From assembly GCA_950295325.1 (NCBI GenBank), contig OX485808.1:25442527-25506526 (forward strand): a DNA stretch of 64,000 nucleotides. The letters run 5' to 3'. The DNA is from Polytrichum commune (Eukaryota > Streptophyta > Polytrichopsida > Polytrichales > Polytrichaceae). The notes under the pieces are model-generated. The model was not told where the DNA came from, made no database searches, and worked only from the letters and a program-made list of their open reading frames with translations. Both the position numbers and the translations under genes were made by a program. This document shows positions 31,742 through 44,007 of this stretch, one piece after another. Each line of letters begins with the position of its first letter. The stretch's first letter is position 1.

Positions 31742-34700
31742 ATGGCTTCTAGTGAGGGCGATGGCCACATCACGCTCGACAAGTTCGGCGGCGACAACTT
31801 CAACCTCTACAAGTTCAAGTTGGAGATGGTGATGTCCACCAAAGACCTTTGGGAGATCGTGGAGGGTTCGGAGTTGCCGCCACCGTCCACGGCGAGCGAC
31901 GAGGTGAAGAAGGCGTACGAGCGTCGATGCAAGAAAGCCTTCGCCATCATTGCCACGAGCTTGGTGGACAAGGAGTTGGCGCACATCAAAGGGTGTAAAG
32001 GACCGGCGGAAGCGTGGAAGACGTTGTGCAACATCCACGAAACCAAAAGCTTGTCCAACATCTTGTTCATTAGGCGCAAGTTTTTCACCATCAAGATGGA
32101 CGAAGGTGCCGACATCCTCGACCACATCAACAAGGTAAAATCTCTCGCCGACCAACTCACATGCTTGGAGGTGCCAATGAAGGACGAGGATGTGGTCATG
32201 ACCTTGCTCGATAGCCTACCGCCTTCATTCGACCATTTGATCACGGCGTTGGAGACGCGCCCCATGAAGGAGCTCACGTTGGATTTCATCACCGCACGTC
32301 TCATGCACGAGGTGTCCAAGAGGAAGGAGAAGGAGCCTCAAGGAGACGATGCGGCCATGTTGTCCCGCCAACCTCGCACGTTCGACAACAACGAGAGGCG
32401 AGGCGACGGCCCGAGGTGCTACAATTGTGGTAAGTTGGGCCACCTCGCTCGCAATTGTCGATTGAAACGCAAGGTGAATGCCAACGTCGCGAGGTCGAGC
32501 GATGATTTTGCATTTGTTGTGAGAGATGGGGCGTCTAAAACCTCCACCACTAGATGGATAGTTGATTCGGGGGCCTCGAACCACATGACACCGCATAAGC
32601 AATTTTTCGACACGTACGAATCCATTTCGGGCCGTAAAGTGTTTATGGGTGACAATGGCATCGTAGAGGTCCTAGGCAAAGGCTCCATCCTAGTGGAAAC
32701 ACGTGTGAAGGGTCGTGCACGGAGCATTAGAATGCACGACGTGCTTCACGTGCCCGACTTGCATTCCAACTTGCTTTCGGTGAGCAAACTCATATCGCGG
32801 GGTTTGAAAGTGCATTTCAACTCGTTGGGATGCGTGGTGAGGGCGAGCAACGGCGAGATGTTGGCCGTGGCGTCGTTGGAGTCCAATTTGTACCAATTGG
32901 ACACGAAGGTGATGCATGAGGCCGAAACGAGTTCTTTGGCGCATTCGGAGGCCGACTCGCATCCTTTGGAGCTTTGGCACAAGAGGTTGGGGCATCTCAA
33001 CGCCAATAGCGTGAAATCGCTCCAAACCATGGTGAGCGGCATGGACGTGCGAGCGGTGCCGAACGACGTGCATTCGTTCGCGTGCGAAGGATGCGTCCAA
33101 GGCAAGCAAGCGAGGCGTCCGTTTCCCACGGAGGGAGGCACCCGCGCCACCAAGATCTTGGAGCTCGTGCATTCCGACGTGTGCGGGCCGATGAAAACGC
33201 CGTCCATCGGAGGCGCAAGGTATTTTCTCACCTTCATCGACGATTTTTCGCGCAAGATTTGGGTGTATGTGCTCAAATCCAAGAGCGAGGTGTTGGCAAG
33301 GTTCAAAGAATGGAAAACCTTGGTGGAGAGGCAATCGGAACACGTAGTGAAGGTCCTTAGGACGGATAACGGCGGGGAATACATTTCTAAGGCATTCGAT
33401 GATTTTTTAAGCAAACATGGCATCGCACGCCAAAATTCTTCACCTTACACGCCGCAACAAAACGGGGTGGCCGAACGGGCCAATCGCACCATCGTGGAGA
33501 TGGCGCGGTCCATGATTCATGCCCAACGCCTCGGCCACGAATTTTGGGCGGAGGCGGTGTGCAATGCGGTGTACGTGCGCAACCGGTGTCCCACGAAGGC
33601 CGTGGAAGGTAAGACGCCCGAGGAAGCGTGGAGCGGGAGGATGCCGCACGTCTCCCACATGCGCGTGTTCGGTTGCGTGGCTTATGCGAAGGTGCCGGAT
33701 CAAAGGCGGACGAAGTTGGACGCCAAGGGCGTCAAGTGTTTGTTCCTCGGATATTGCGAAGGCACGAAGGCGTACCGGCTCATTTGCTTGGAGACTAAGA
33801 AAATCATCAAGAGTCCGGACGTGGTGTTTTTCGAGGACAAAACGCATTTGGAGGATTGTCCAAGTGGGAGCATGGACGAAACACCGGCGGTCAAGGTGGA
33901 CATATCCGCCAAATCGGACGTGGACGAGTCGGAGGCCAACGGCGACGATCCTTTGGAGGAGCTCGACATCGACGAGGAGGAGGAGGATGCGGAGGCCAAC
34001 ATTCCGGCCACGAAATCCACTCGTAGCGCGGAGGCATCGAAACTTGACTACGGTAAGAAACCCGCAACCAAAGCACCTCCACCACCGCAACATAGCAATG
34101 AAACCATGGGCCATTCTAGGTATCCGGATAGGGCACGCAAACCGCTCGGGGAATGGTGGAAGAACCACATTCCACCGCCCCAAGACAAAGAGCATGCAAA
34201 CATGGCAACTATCGGGGAACCTAGAAATGTGAGAGAGGCCATTCAATCGAGTGATGCGAGCGACTGGGAGTTGGCTATGCAAGAGGAGTTCGAATATCTC
34301 ATTGCCAAGGGCACGTGGGAGTTAACTCCGTTGCCGAAGGGCCGCAAGGCCGTGAAGTGCAAATGGGTGTTTAAAACGAAAAAAGATGCGAGAGGCGTGG
34401 TGGTTCGTTTCAAAGCAAGGTTAGTAGCAAAGGGGTGCTCGCAAGTGGAAGGCGTAGACTTTAGCGAAACCTTTGCACCGGTGGCCAAATTCAACACCAT
34501 TCGAGTCATACTCGCATTGGCGGCGGCCATGGGCTTGGAGATACATCAAATGGACGTGAAGACCGCATTCTTGAACGGCGAATTGGACGTGGTGATCTAC
34601 ATGGAGCAACCGGAGGGGTTCGTGCAAAAAGGCCGAGAGCATCTCGTATGCAAGTTGAGGAAAACGCTCTACGGATTGAAGCAATCCGGACGAGCATGGT

Positions 34701-35627
34701 ACGAATGCATTCGCGTGTTCTTCGTGAACAAAGGCTTTTCGAGGAGCCATGCGGATCACTCGTTGTATGTTTTGCAAACTTGCAACTACATTGTGATTGT
34801 CATCATATATATGGACGACCTCGTGATTTTGTCGGACGACGTGGACATGATCAACGAGTTGAAGGCTAGCCTCCAGCGCGAATTCGAAATGAGCGACCTC
34901 GGCGAGTTGAGTTTCTTTCTCGGCGTTCATTTCGAGAGGGATAGGAGGACGCGCACCATCACCATGCATCAACGAAGCTACATCGAAACCATTTTGGAGC
35001 GATTCGGCATGAGCGATTGCAAGCCCATCTCAACCCCGCTCGATACCAAGACCTCATTGGCCAATCTTTCGGAGGAGGAATACGAGGAGCATTCACACGA
35101 AATGAAGGACATTCCGTATCAAGAAGCGGTGGGGTCGTTGATGTACGCAATGGTGGCCACAAGACCGGACCTCGCATTTGCGGTAAGCGTGGTAAGCCGC
35201 TATATGTCGAAACCGGGTCCGATGCATTGGATGGCGGTCAAACGGATCATGCGCTACTTGAAGGGCACCTTAGATATGAAGTTGCGCATCGGAGGCAATC
35301 ATATTAACGTCAAAGGATATTCGGATGCGGATTGGGCCGGCGATGTGGAAAACCGTAGGTCCACGTCCGGGTACGTATTCTTTGTTGGAGAGGGAGCCGT
35401 TTCGTGGAATAGCAAACGGCAACAAACGGTGGCACAATCAACAATGGAGGCGGAGTACATGGCCATGAACCGATGCACGAGGGAGGCCATTTGGCTAAGG
35501 CAATTAATGGAGGATGTAGGTTGTGTACAAGAGGAGGCCACGACCATCATGTGCGACAACCAAGGTTCTATGGCATTAGCTAAGAACCCAACCAACCATG
35601 ATAGGTCGAAGCATATAGACGTGCAAC
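31742..35627 (+). pseudogene. Copia gag-pol, unit B3, truncated in RNase H
   Basis: Uninterrupted for about 1295 codons from MASSEGDGHITLDK through gag, protease, integrase, RT and most of RNase H to HIDVQ, where an LTR begins (35628). It lacks the last ~50 residues of RNase H. The RT active site reads IIYMDD (near 34811) instead of the YVDD of other copies. It is of the same subfamily as element A. Confidence 0.9.
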
Positions 35628-35819
35628 TATTGGAAGGTAGTGTTAGGTTGCATCGGTGACATTGTCCCATATGGGTTGTCACGGCTGGTCCTAACCTACA
35701 CATATAAATAAAGGCATAAGGGGAGGAGCTAATGACTCTCTCCATTGTATGCAACCATTGTGTATTGTGTTCTTGCTTGCTACGCTGATCTCTTTGCTTC
35801 TTCCTCTCATTTCCCAATA
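35628..35819 (+). repeat. Element C 5' LTR
   Basis: 192 bp TATTGG...CCAATA, second R/U5 type. Confidence 0.88.
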
Positions 35820-37132
35820 GGTTATGGGCCCACTTTGCTTTAGAGGTAGGAGATCGACTTAGGAAGAGCTTGGAGAAGGCCGGATCTGATTGGAGGTGCT
35901 TTAGAGGTGTTCTAGGCCTTGTGGCGGAGTCTTGAAGCTTTTAGAGCGCCTTAGAGCATTCTTGGAGGAGTGGACCAGCGTGAGGGACCTTAGAGGAGTG
36001 TTTCTACATTCTAGATCTCTTTAGGTATATGTCCATACCATTTCGAATGCTTAAGTGTACATCAGATCCGTATTTGAGTTGTTGAAGGCCATTTGAGTGC
36101 CAAAGGGCTTAGAATTAGCTCTTTGATATGTTTTGGAGTTTTGTGCATCTAACCGGATCATTTAGGTGCTGACTTGAGTGTTTAGTTCATTTCTACACTA
36201 GATAGAGGGCATTCAAGCGCCAAAGGGCTTAGATAAGCTCTTTGATGTGTTTTGAAATTTTGTGCATCTAACCAAATCATTTAGGTGCTGACTTGAGTGT
36301 TTAGTTCATTTCTACACTAGATTGAGGACATTCAAGTGCCAAAGGGCTTAGATTAGCTCTTTGATGTGTTTTGGAGATATTTTGCATCCAACTTGAGAGG
36401 AAAGGTGCTGACTTGACATATTGCTTCATTTCTACACTAGATTGAGGACATTCAAGTGCCAAAGGGCTTAGATTAGCTCTTTGATGTGTTTTGGAGATAT
36501 TTTGGATCTAACTTGAGAGGAAAGGTGCTGACTTGACATATTGGTTCATTTCTACACTAAATTGAGGACAATCAAGTGCCAAAGGGCTTAGATTAGCTCT
36601 TTGATGTGTTTTGGAGATATTTTGCATCTAACCTGAGAGGAAAGGTGCTGACTTGACATATTGCTTCATTTCTACACTAGATTGAGGACAATCAAGTGCC
36701 AAAAGGCTTAGATTAGCTCTTTGATGTGTTTTGGAGATATTTTGCATCTAACTTGAGAGGAAAGGTGCTGACTTGACATATTGCTTCATTTCTACACTAG
36801 ATTGAGGACATTCAAGTGCCAAAGGGCTTAGATTAGCTCTTTGATGTGTTTTGGAGATATTTTGCATCTAATTTGAGAGGAAAGGTGCTGACTTGACATA
36901 TTGGTTCATTTCTACACTAGATTGAGCACATTCAAGTGCCAAAGGGCTTAGATTAGCTCTTTGATGTGTTTTGAAGTTATTGTGCATCTAACTTGAGAGG
37001 AAAGGTGCTGACTTGACTTTAGGAGAACATTGGGTGATAAATCAACTTTGTTTTGGCCATTTCTAACTTCCTTGAGGGTTTCTAAGCCCTTGTACTACAT
37101 TGAGTGAGTGGGAGCTTGCATTCGGTTTGAAA
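35820..37132 (+). other. Element C leader with tandem repeats
   Basis: The longest leader in the window. From about 36090 to 37010, units with the core GGGCTTAGATTAGCTCTTTG recur; the first units are shorter and the later ones are exactly 120 bp. The unit sequence (ACTTGACATATTG variant) differs from that of elements A and E, so leader repeats have diverged between subfamilies. Confidence 0.87.
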
Positions 37133-40100
37133 ATGGCTTCTAGGGAAAACGATGGACTTATATCGGTTGACAAGTTCGGTGGCGAGAACTTCAACCTCTA
37201 TAAGTTCAAATTGGAGATGGCCATGTCCACGAAAGATCTTTGGGAGATCGTGGATGGTTCGGAGTTGCCACCGCCTTCTACGGCGAGCGACGAAGTCAAG
37301 AAGGCGTACGAGCGACGATGCAAGAAAGCCTTCGCCATCATTGCCATGAGTTTGGTGGACAAGGAGTTGGCGCACATCAAAGGATGCAAGGGACCCGCGG
37401 AAGCGTGGAAGACCTTGTGCAACATCCACGAAACCAAAAGCTTGTCCAACATCTTGTTCATAAGGCGCAAGTTCTTCACCATCAAGATGGACGAGGGCGA
37501 CGACATCCTCACGCACATCAACAAGGTAAAATCTCTTGCGGACCAACTCACATGCTTGGAGGTGCCTATGAAGGACGAGGACGTGGTCATGACCTTGCTC
37601 GATAGCCTACCGCCCTCGTTCGAGCATTTGATCACCGCATTGGAGACGCGCCCCATTTCGGAGCTCAAGTTGGACTTCATCACCGCACGTCTCATGCACG
37701 AGGTGTCCAAGAGGAAGGAGAAGGAGCCTCAAGGCGACGATGCGGCCATGTTGTCCCGCCAACATCGAGCGTTCGACAACAACGAGAGGCGCGGCGACGG
37801 CCCGAGGTGCTACAATTGTGGTAAGTTGGGCCACATTGCTCGTAATTGTCGAATGAAACGCAAGGCGAACGCAAACATGGCAAGGGCGAGTGATGATTTT
37901 GATTTGTAGCGAGAGATGGGGCGTCCAAAAGCTCCGCCACTAGATGGATCGTGGATTCGGGGGCCTCGCAACACATGACACCACATAAGCATTTTTTCGA
38001 CACTTACGAACCCGTCACGGGTCGCAAAGTGTTTATGGGTGATAACGGCATGGTAGATGCCGTAGGCAAAGGCTCCATACTAGTGGAAACACGCGTGAAA
38101 GGCCGTGTGCGGAGCATTAGAATGCACGACGTGCTTCATGTGCCGAAAATGCATTCCAACTTGCTTTCGGTGAGCAAGCTCATTTCGAGGGGTTTGAAAG
38201 TGCATTTCAACTCGTTGGGATGCGTGGTGAGGGCGAGCAACGGCGAGATGTTGGCCGTGGCGTCGTTGGAGTCCAATTTGTACCAATTGGACACCAACGT
38301 GTTGAATGGGGCCGAAACGAGTTCTTTGGCGCATTCCGAGGCCAACTCGCATCCTTTGGAGCTTTGGCACAAGAGGTTGGGGCATCTCAACGCCAATAGC
38401 GTGAAAATGCTCCAAAGCATGGTGAGCGGGATGGACGGGGGAGCGGCGCAAGGCGACGTGCATTCCTTCGCATGCGAAGGATGTGTGGAGGGCAAACAAG
38501 CGAGGCGACCATTCCCCACGGACGGAGGCACCCGCGCCACCAAGATCTTGGAGCTCGTGCATTCCGACGTGTGCGGGCCGATGAAAACGGCGTCCATCGG
38601 AGGCGCGAGGTATTTTCTCACCTTCATTGACGATTTCTCACGCAAGATTTGGGTGTACGTGCTCAAGTCCAAGAAGGAGGTGTTGGCAAGGTTCAAAGAA
38701 TGGAAAACCTTGGTGGAGAGGCAATCGGAGCACGTAGTGAAGGTTCTTAGGTCGGATAACGGGGGGGAATACATTTCAAAGGCATTGGATGATTTCTTGA
38801 GCAAACATGGCATTGCACGGCAAACCTCCTCACCTTACACGCCGCAACAAAACGGCGTGGCGGAGCGAGCCAACCGCACCATTGTGGAGATGGCACGGTC
38901 CATGATTCATGCCCAACGCCTCGGCCACGAATTTTGGGCGGAGGCGGTGTGCAATGCGGCGTACGTACGCAACCGGTGTCCGACCAAGGCGGTTGAAGGA
39001 ATGACACCCGAGGAGGCGTGGAGCGGTAGGATGCCGCACGTGTCGCACATGCGGGTGTTCGGATGTGTGGCTTACGCGAAGGTGCCGGATCAAAGGCGAA
39101 CGAAGTTGGATGCGAAGGGCGTCAAGTGTTTGTTCCTCGGATATTGCGAAGGCACCAAGGCGTATCGGCTCATATGCTTGGAGACGAACAAAATCATCAA
39201 GAGTCCGGACGTGGTGTTTTTCGAGGACAAAACGCATTTGGAGGATAGTCCAAGTGGGAGAGTTGATGAAGTACCGGCGGTGAAGGTGGACATATCCCCC
39301 AAATCGGAAGCGGAGGAGTTGGATGCGAGCGGCGACGTTTCGGAGCCGGACGAGGAGGAGCCGAACATTGAGGACGAGTCGGAGGCCGAAGTACCGGCCG
39401 CGAAATCCACTCGTAGCGCGGAGGCATCGAAACCTAACGCCGGTAAGAAAACCGCAACCAAACCACCTCCACCACCGCAAGATGGCAATGAGACCATAGG
39501 CAATTCTAGGTATCCGGATAGGCCACGTAAACCTCTTGGGGAATGGTGGAAGAACCACATTCCGCAACCCGAAGACGATGAGCACGCAAGCATAGCAATG
39601 GTTGGGGAACCTAGAAACTTGAGAGAAGCATTTGAATCGAGTGATGCGAGCGAGTGGGAGTCGGCTATGCAAGAGGAGTACGAATCTCTCATAGCCAACG
39701 CCACGTGGGAGTTGGTTCCATTGCCGAAGGGCCGCAAGGCCGTGAAGTGCAAGTGGGTGTTTCGCACGAAGAAGGATGCCAACGGCGTGGTGGTGCGTTT
39801 CAAAGCGAGGTTGGTGGCCAAGGGGTGCTCGCAAGTGGAAGGTGTGGATTTCGGCGAGACTTTCGCACCCGTGGCCAAATTCAACACCATTAGGGCCATC
39901 CTCGCAATGGCGGCGGCCATGGGCTTGGAGATACATCAAATGGACGTCAAGACCGCATTCTTGAACGGCGAATTGCACGTGGTCATCTACATGGAGCAAC
40001 CGGAGGGGTTTGTTAAAAAAGGCCGAGAGCACCTCGTATGCAAGTTGGGGAAATCGCTCTACGGATTGAAGCAATCCGGACGAGCGTGGTACGAGTGCAT

Positions 40101-41196
40101 TCACATATTCTTTGTGAACAAAGGCTTTACGAGGAGCCATGCGGACCACTCGTTGTACGTGTTACAAACTTGCCACTACATTGTGATTGTAATCATATAT
40201 GTAGACGACCTCATCATCTTGGCAAGCAACGTGGACGTGATCAACGAGTTGAAATCTAGCCTCGAGAAGGAGTTCGAGATGAGCGACCTCGGCGAGTTGC
40301 ATTTCTTCCTCGGAGTCTATTTCGAGCGAGATAGGAAGACGCGCACCATCACCAAGCATCAACGAAGCTACATCGAAACCATTTTGGAGCGATTCGTCAT
40401 GGCGGATTGCAAGCCCATCTCAACCCCGCTCGACACCAAGACCTCATTGGCGAAGGTTTCGGAGGAGGAATACGAGGAGCATTCACACGAAATGAAGGAC
40501 ATTCCGTACCAAAGGGCGGTGGGGTCGTTGATGTACGCAATGGTGGCCACAAGACCGGACCTCGCATTCACGGTAAGCGTGGTAAGTCGGTTTATGTCGG
40601 AACCGGGTCCGATGCATTGGATGGCCGTGAAACGAATTATGCGATACTTGAAAGGCACCATTGATATGAGGTTGCGCATTGGAGGACAACACATAAACCT
40701 TAAAGGTTATTCGGATGCGGATTGGGCCGGCGATGTGGAAAACCGAAGGTCTACCTCCGGATACGTTTTCTTCGTTGGAGACGGGGCCGTGACGTGGAAT
40801 AGCAAACGACAACAAACGGTGGCTCAATCCACAATGGAGGCGGAGTACATGGCCATGAACCGATGCACGAGGGAGGCCATTTGGCTAAGGCAACTAATGG
40901 AGGATGTAGGTTGTGCACAAGAAGAGGCGACAACCATGATGTGCGACAACCAAGGTTCTATGGCATTAGCTAAGAACCCAACCAACCATGATAGGTCAAA
41001 ACATATAGATGTGCAACATCATTTTATTAGAGAGAAAATTGAAAACAATGTTCTAGAGCTAGAATATTGTCCAACGCAATATATGATAGCGGATATTCTT
41101 ACAAAGGCTTTAGCGAGGGATAGGCATGAGATGTTAAGTGAAATAATGGGGTTGGAGTACAATGCCACCTCGCAAAGTGGAAGTATTGGAAGGTAG
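37133..41196 (+). pseudogene. Copia gag-pol of element C, one frameshift
   Basis: Gag with the zinc knuckle reads open from 37133 to 37909. One base is missing in GATTTTGATTTG near 37900 (intact copies have GATTTTGCATTTG), giving a stop at 37907-37909. The remaining pol (protease DSGASQHM, integrase, RT with IIYVDD near 40200, RNase H) is open from 37951 to the stop in the 3' LTR. Apart from this base it appears complete. It is of the same subfamily as element E. Confidence 0.92.
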
Positions 41197-41375
41197 TGTT
41201 AGGTTGCATTGGTGACATTGTCCCATATGGGTTGTCAAGGCTGGTCCTAACCTACACATATAAATAAAGGCATAAGGGGAGGAGCTAATACTCTCTCTCC
41301 ATTGTATGCAATCCTTATGTATTGTGGTCTTGCTTCCACGCTGATCTCTTTGCTTCTTCCTCTCATTTCCCAATA
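41184..41375 (+). repeat. Element C 3' LTR
   Basis: 192 bp, with small indels against the 5' LTR. The pol stop TAG is at 41194-41196. It marks the right boundary of the large Copia block. Confidence 0.88.
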
Positions 41376-41524
41376 TCAATTTCATTGATGCTAAATCCAC
41401 CACGCAACAACGTCAGAAATTTTCACAAATATTGTCACAGGTTTTGAGCAATGGAATGCATGCAGTATAAGAGTAACAATCAAGCAACCCAGAAATCGAT
41501 TGTGAGATCAATGCCTGTGTTCTG
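41376..41524. other. Non-repeat DNA between Copia C and MITE
   Basis: No feature recognised. It may be intron or 3' flank of the Nup160-like remnant on the minus strand. Confidence 0.4.
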
Positions 41525-42022
41525 CACGGGTAGATCACTTAGTTCATTTTAAAAACGATGTGCGGCATAATATAGAGAGGATTAAAATCATTTGAAATAA
41601 AAATTATAAAGGAATTCCAAATAATGAAGGGGCCATTAAATGTAGACAATCCCATTATAAGTAAGTTAGATGGACATAAAATGTGGGCCATTATTTTTTT
41701 GTAAAATTAATATAGGGGCTGAAGATAAGGATCCTAGAAGGTATGTTTAGTATGGTATGTAAATGGGTTTAGGACTCACGGGGATGGATGATAATTGGGA
41801 TTTCCATCTGTCCAAAAATGAATTAAAAGGAATATAGAGTACAAAAAATTGCAATGACTTGGACAATATAAGTAATGAAAGGGTGCAAACAAATGGGCCA
41901 TTTTTGAAATTTAAGTAATTACAGGGAGGCTTTAATTCAACCCTTGAAGGTAAATAGCCCCAAAACAAATAACCCCCAGCCGCACGTGGTGCACAAAAAT
42001 GCCTTAGAGTGATCTACCCGTG
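41525..42022. mobile_element. hAT-type MITE (498 bp)
   Basis: Perfect 15-bp terminal inverted repeats CACGGGTAGATCACT, flanked by the 8-bp duplication GTGTTCTG (41517-41524 and 42023-42030). GTGCGGC recurs inside both ends. The interior is AT-rich and non-coding. The 8-bp duplication fits hAT. Confidence 0.87.
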
Positions 42023-42459
42023 GTGTTCTGCAATCATTTGAACATCTACCACATCACTAATAAGTAGAGTAGTACCGAGCTGATCAGCTTGTTTTTTCCA
42101 CCATATAATCTCATCATATATAAGAATAGACCATAAATGTATTCATATATAGATGTACTCTAAACATACACATGTCCAGTGGTCCAAATTACTGGTGCAT
42201 ACAAATTTCACTACACACTTCACTAACTATGACAGCTTCATGCAATTTCACAGTGCAGGTCAGAGTCACAAAGCCTCCATCTTTTGCAACCCACAATATC
42301 AGCTCTATCAATGAGAGTAGACAGAGAGACATGAAGCATATTCTGTCCATTGCGGACACCATCCGCTTGGAAATCATGAAGAATGGGTGCACACAGTTTC
42401 AAAGCCTAATCTGTTCAATGCAGCTGGAGTCTGCTTTCATCGTACTGCCAAAATCTTAC
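42023..42459. other. Intron-like or intergenic DNA, no clear exon
   Basis: Follows the donor site of the Nup160-like exon on the minus strand. A plus-strand open frame at 42172-42546 overlaps that exon on the opposite strand and shows no domain. Confidence 0.4.
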
Positions 42460-43973
42460 CTGCTCCAGATGAATGAGAAGCAGTGCCAAAGGTTGCACAG
42501 ACGATGGAGCCTGATTGGCCACCCAGGCAGAGAATATGAGAAGTAGTAGCAAATGCAATCACATGATTTCGCTGAGAAGTAGAAGATGTAGTGACATGAA
42601 GTAGTCACTGTATGTCTGGAGAAAGATCAATCTGTTGATTACTAGAGAGCCTCCAGCCATTCGCTGCGCCTGATATTTCTACTCGATAGACAACCCCATG
42701 AATAGTTACCACCCAGACAGTATACCGAGCTTTTCCTGTGCTCTGTCAAAAATAGACAGCATTCACAGTGGTTAAGCCTGAACTGCCAGCATTTTGGTTA
42801 TTCTTCTTCAAGAGAAAAATCCACTCTCATCTGCAAGACAAAGGTGACCCTGCTGCAAATTCATGTACACCAATGCTCACAGGAAAACTTGTTATTTTCC
42901 GAACATGTGCCTACCCAACAATGGTAAGGGGAGGTACCACATGACGTAAAGGTCAACAGGCATATTGAACAGCTCCAACATGACATCCGCAAAATTCATA
43001 TCCCTGTTTTGTGAAAGTGGAATTTGTATTGTCTGCCAATAGTGGTGGGGAAGTTTCCAATGTAACTTTGTGGAGAGAGATTGTTGCAATACGTCTCACT
43101 ATCTCACAACCACAATACAGAGAATGAAATTGAGGAGAGTCTTGTTTACAGATTCCCTTTCACTTTTACATCATACCATTCGTCTATTACTTGCCCTGTG
43201 AAGTGAAGGACTTTATAATCATGGTTCAGAAAGTGATATATGGGATGGTATGACTGAAGCAAATGAGGAAAGACCATCTTCGAATACAAGGTGGAGGCCC
43301 CTCCTATGAACATCTTGGTAACTTGACAATTCAACAAGCTCCACGATTTTGGATGACTCTTTGTGAATACGCCTGCAATGCAACAACAGCTTGAGAAACT
43401 AACAGAGATTGTACTCAACCCCTGTTCTTGATAAAACCATGTACTCCTTGCCAGTTTTAAGTAGTATTATCTGGACCTCTTAGATTGGAAACTCCCCCAC
43501 ATACAACACATTCCCAGCAACTGGCAATTTGCTGCAGGATACATGTTCCCAGCTCATCAAATTACTCTCAAATGTCTCTCACACCCATTCTACAAAGTCT
43601 AGACCATTGCTCAATACAAAGCATACACAATCAGAGCCCGAGTGTGTGCATTACATATAGGTCTACAAAGAATATGACTGTGTGAGCCCTGTGTTCTTAA
43701 ACAAAAACCTCTCTAAAAACTCATGAACCTGTCAGCTGAAAATATTGTCAAGTGCCGCAACTGAGGGCGACGCTTGCTGCTGCTCAAAAATCTGGGGTCA
43801 GCCAACACCCTTTGTTCTGCTTGTCGCCGCTTGTTGTTGTTGCTTTCCCAAGGCGAGTAAACCTGAAATCGCACCACATGGTATCTTAACCCTTCAAGAG
43901 TAGAAACAAAGATCATCGCATGCCTCAAATCATGACATGAAGCGAGGTGACCCGTACCCGCGACCCAAGACAT
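42460..43973 (-). pseudogene. NUP160: Nup160-like nucleoporin, decayed N-terminal exons
   Basis: Two exons can be read on the minus strand. Exon at 43372-43222 follows a TTGCAG acceptor and encodes RIHKESSKIVELVELSS and GLHLVFEDGLSSFASV, matching the pattern I know from the beta-propeller start of plant Nup160 (RIHKN...LELVELS...). Exon at 42742-42460 follows TTGACAG, ends at G|GTAAGA, and encodes YTVWVVTIHGVVYRVEIS and HILCLGGQSGSIVC, again Nup160-like. The second has an in-frame TGA at 42605-42607; the first runs into TGA at 43219-43221. A possible first exon (MSWVAGTGHLAS..., 43973) lies upstream. Nup160 is a scaffold of the nuclear-pore outer ring. No later exons are found, so it is a broken or partial copy. 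Confidence 0.6.
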
Positions 43974-44007
43974 CGCGTCAAGCCAAATCGGAGCTTCATG
44001 TCTTGTT

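Larger units (their letters stand above)
35628..41375 (+). mobile_element. Copia element C, plus strand
   Basis: 5748 bp: 5' LTR 35628-35819, primer site 35820-35833, long leader, gag-pol with one frameshift, 3' LTR 41184-41375. No target-site duplication: the left flank is B3 pol (GTGCAAC), the right is non-repeat DNA (TCAATTTCATTG). The LTRs differ at roughly eight places, so it is older or recombinant relative to element E. Confidence 0.88.

Noticed and set aside
35628-41375. Target-site duplication around element C
   Set aside because: GCAAC at the left and TCAAT at the right do not match convincingly.
42172-42546. Plus-strand open frame of 124 codons
   Set aside because: It overlaps the Nup160-like exon on the opposite strand, which has splice signals and protein similarity; the plus frame has none.
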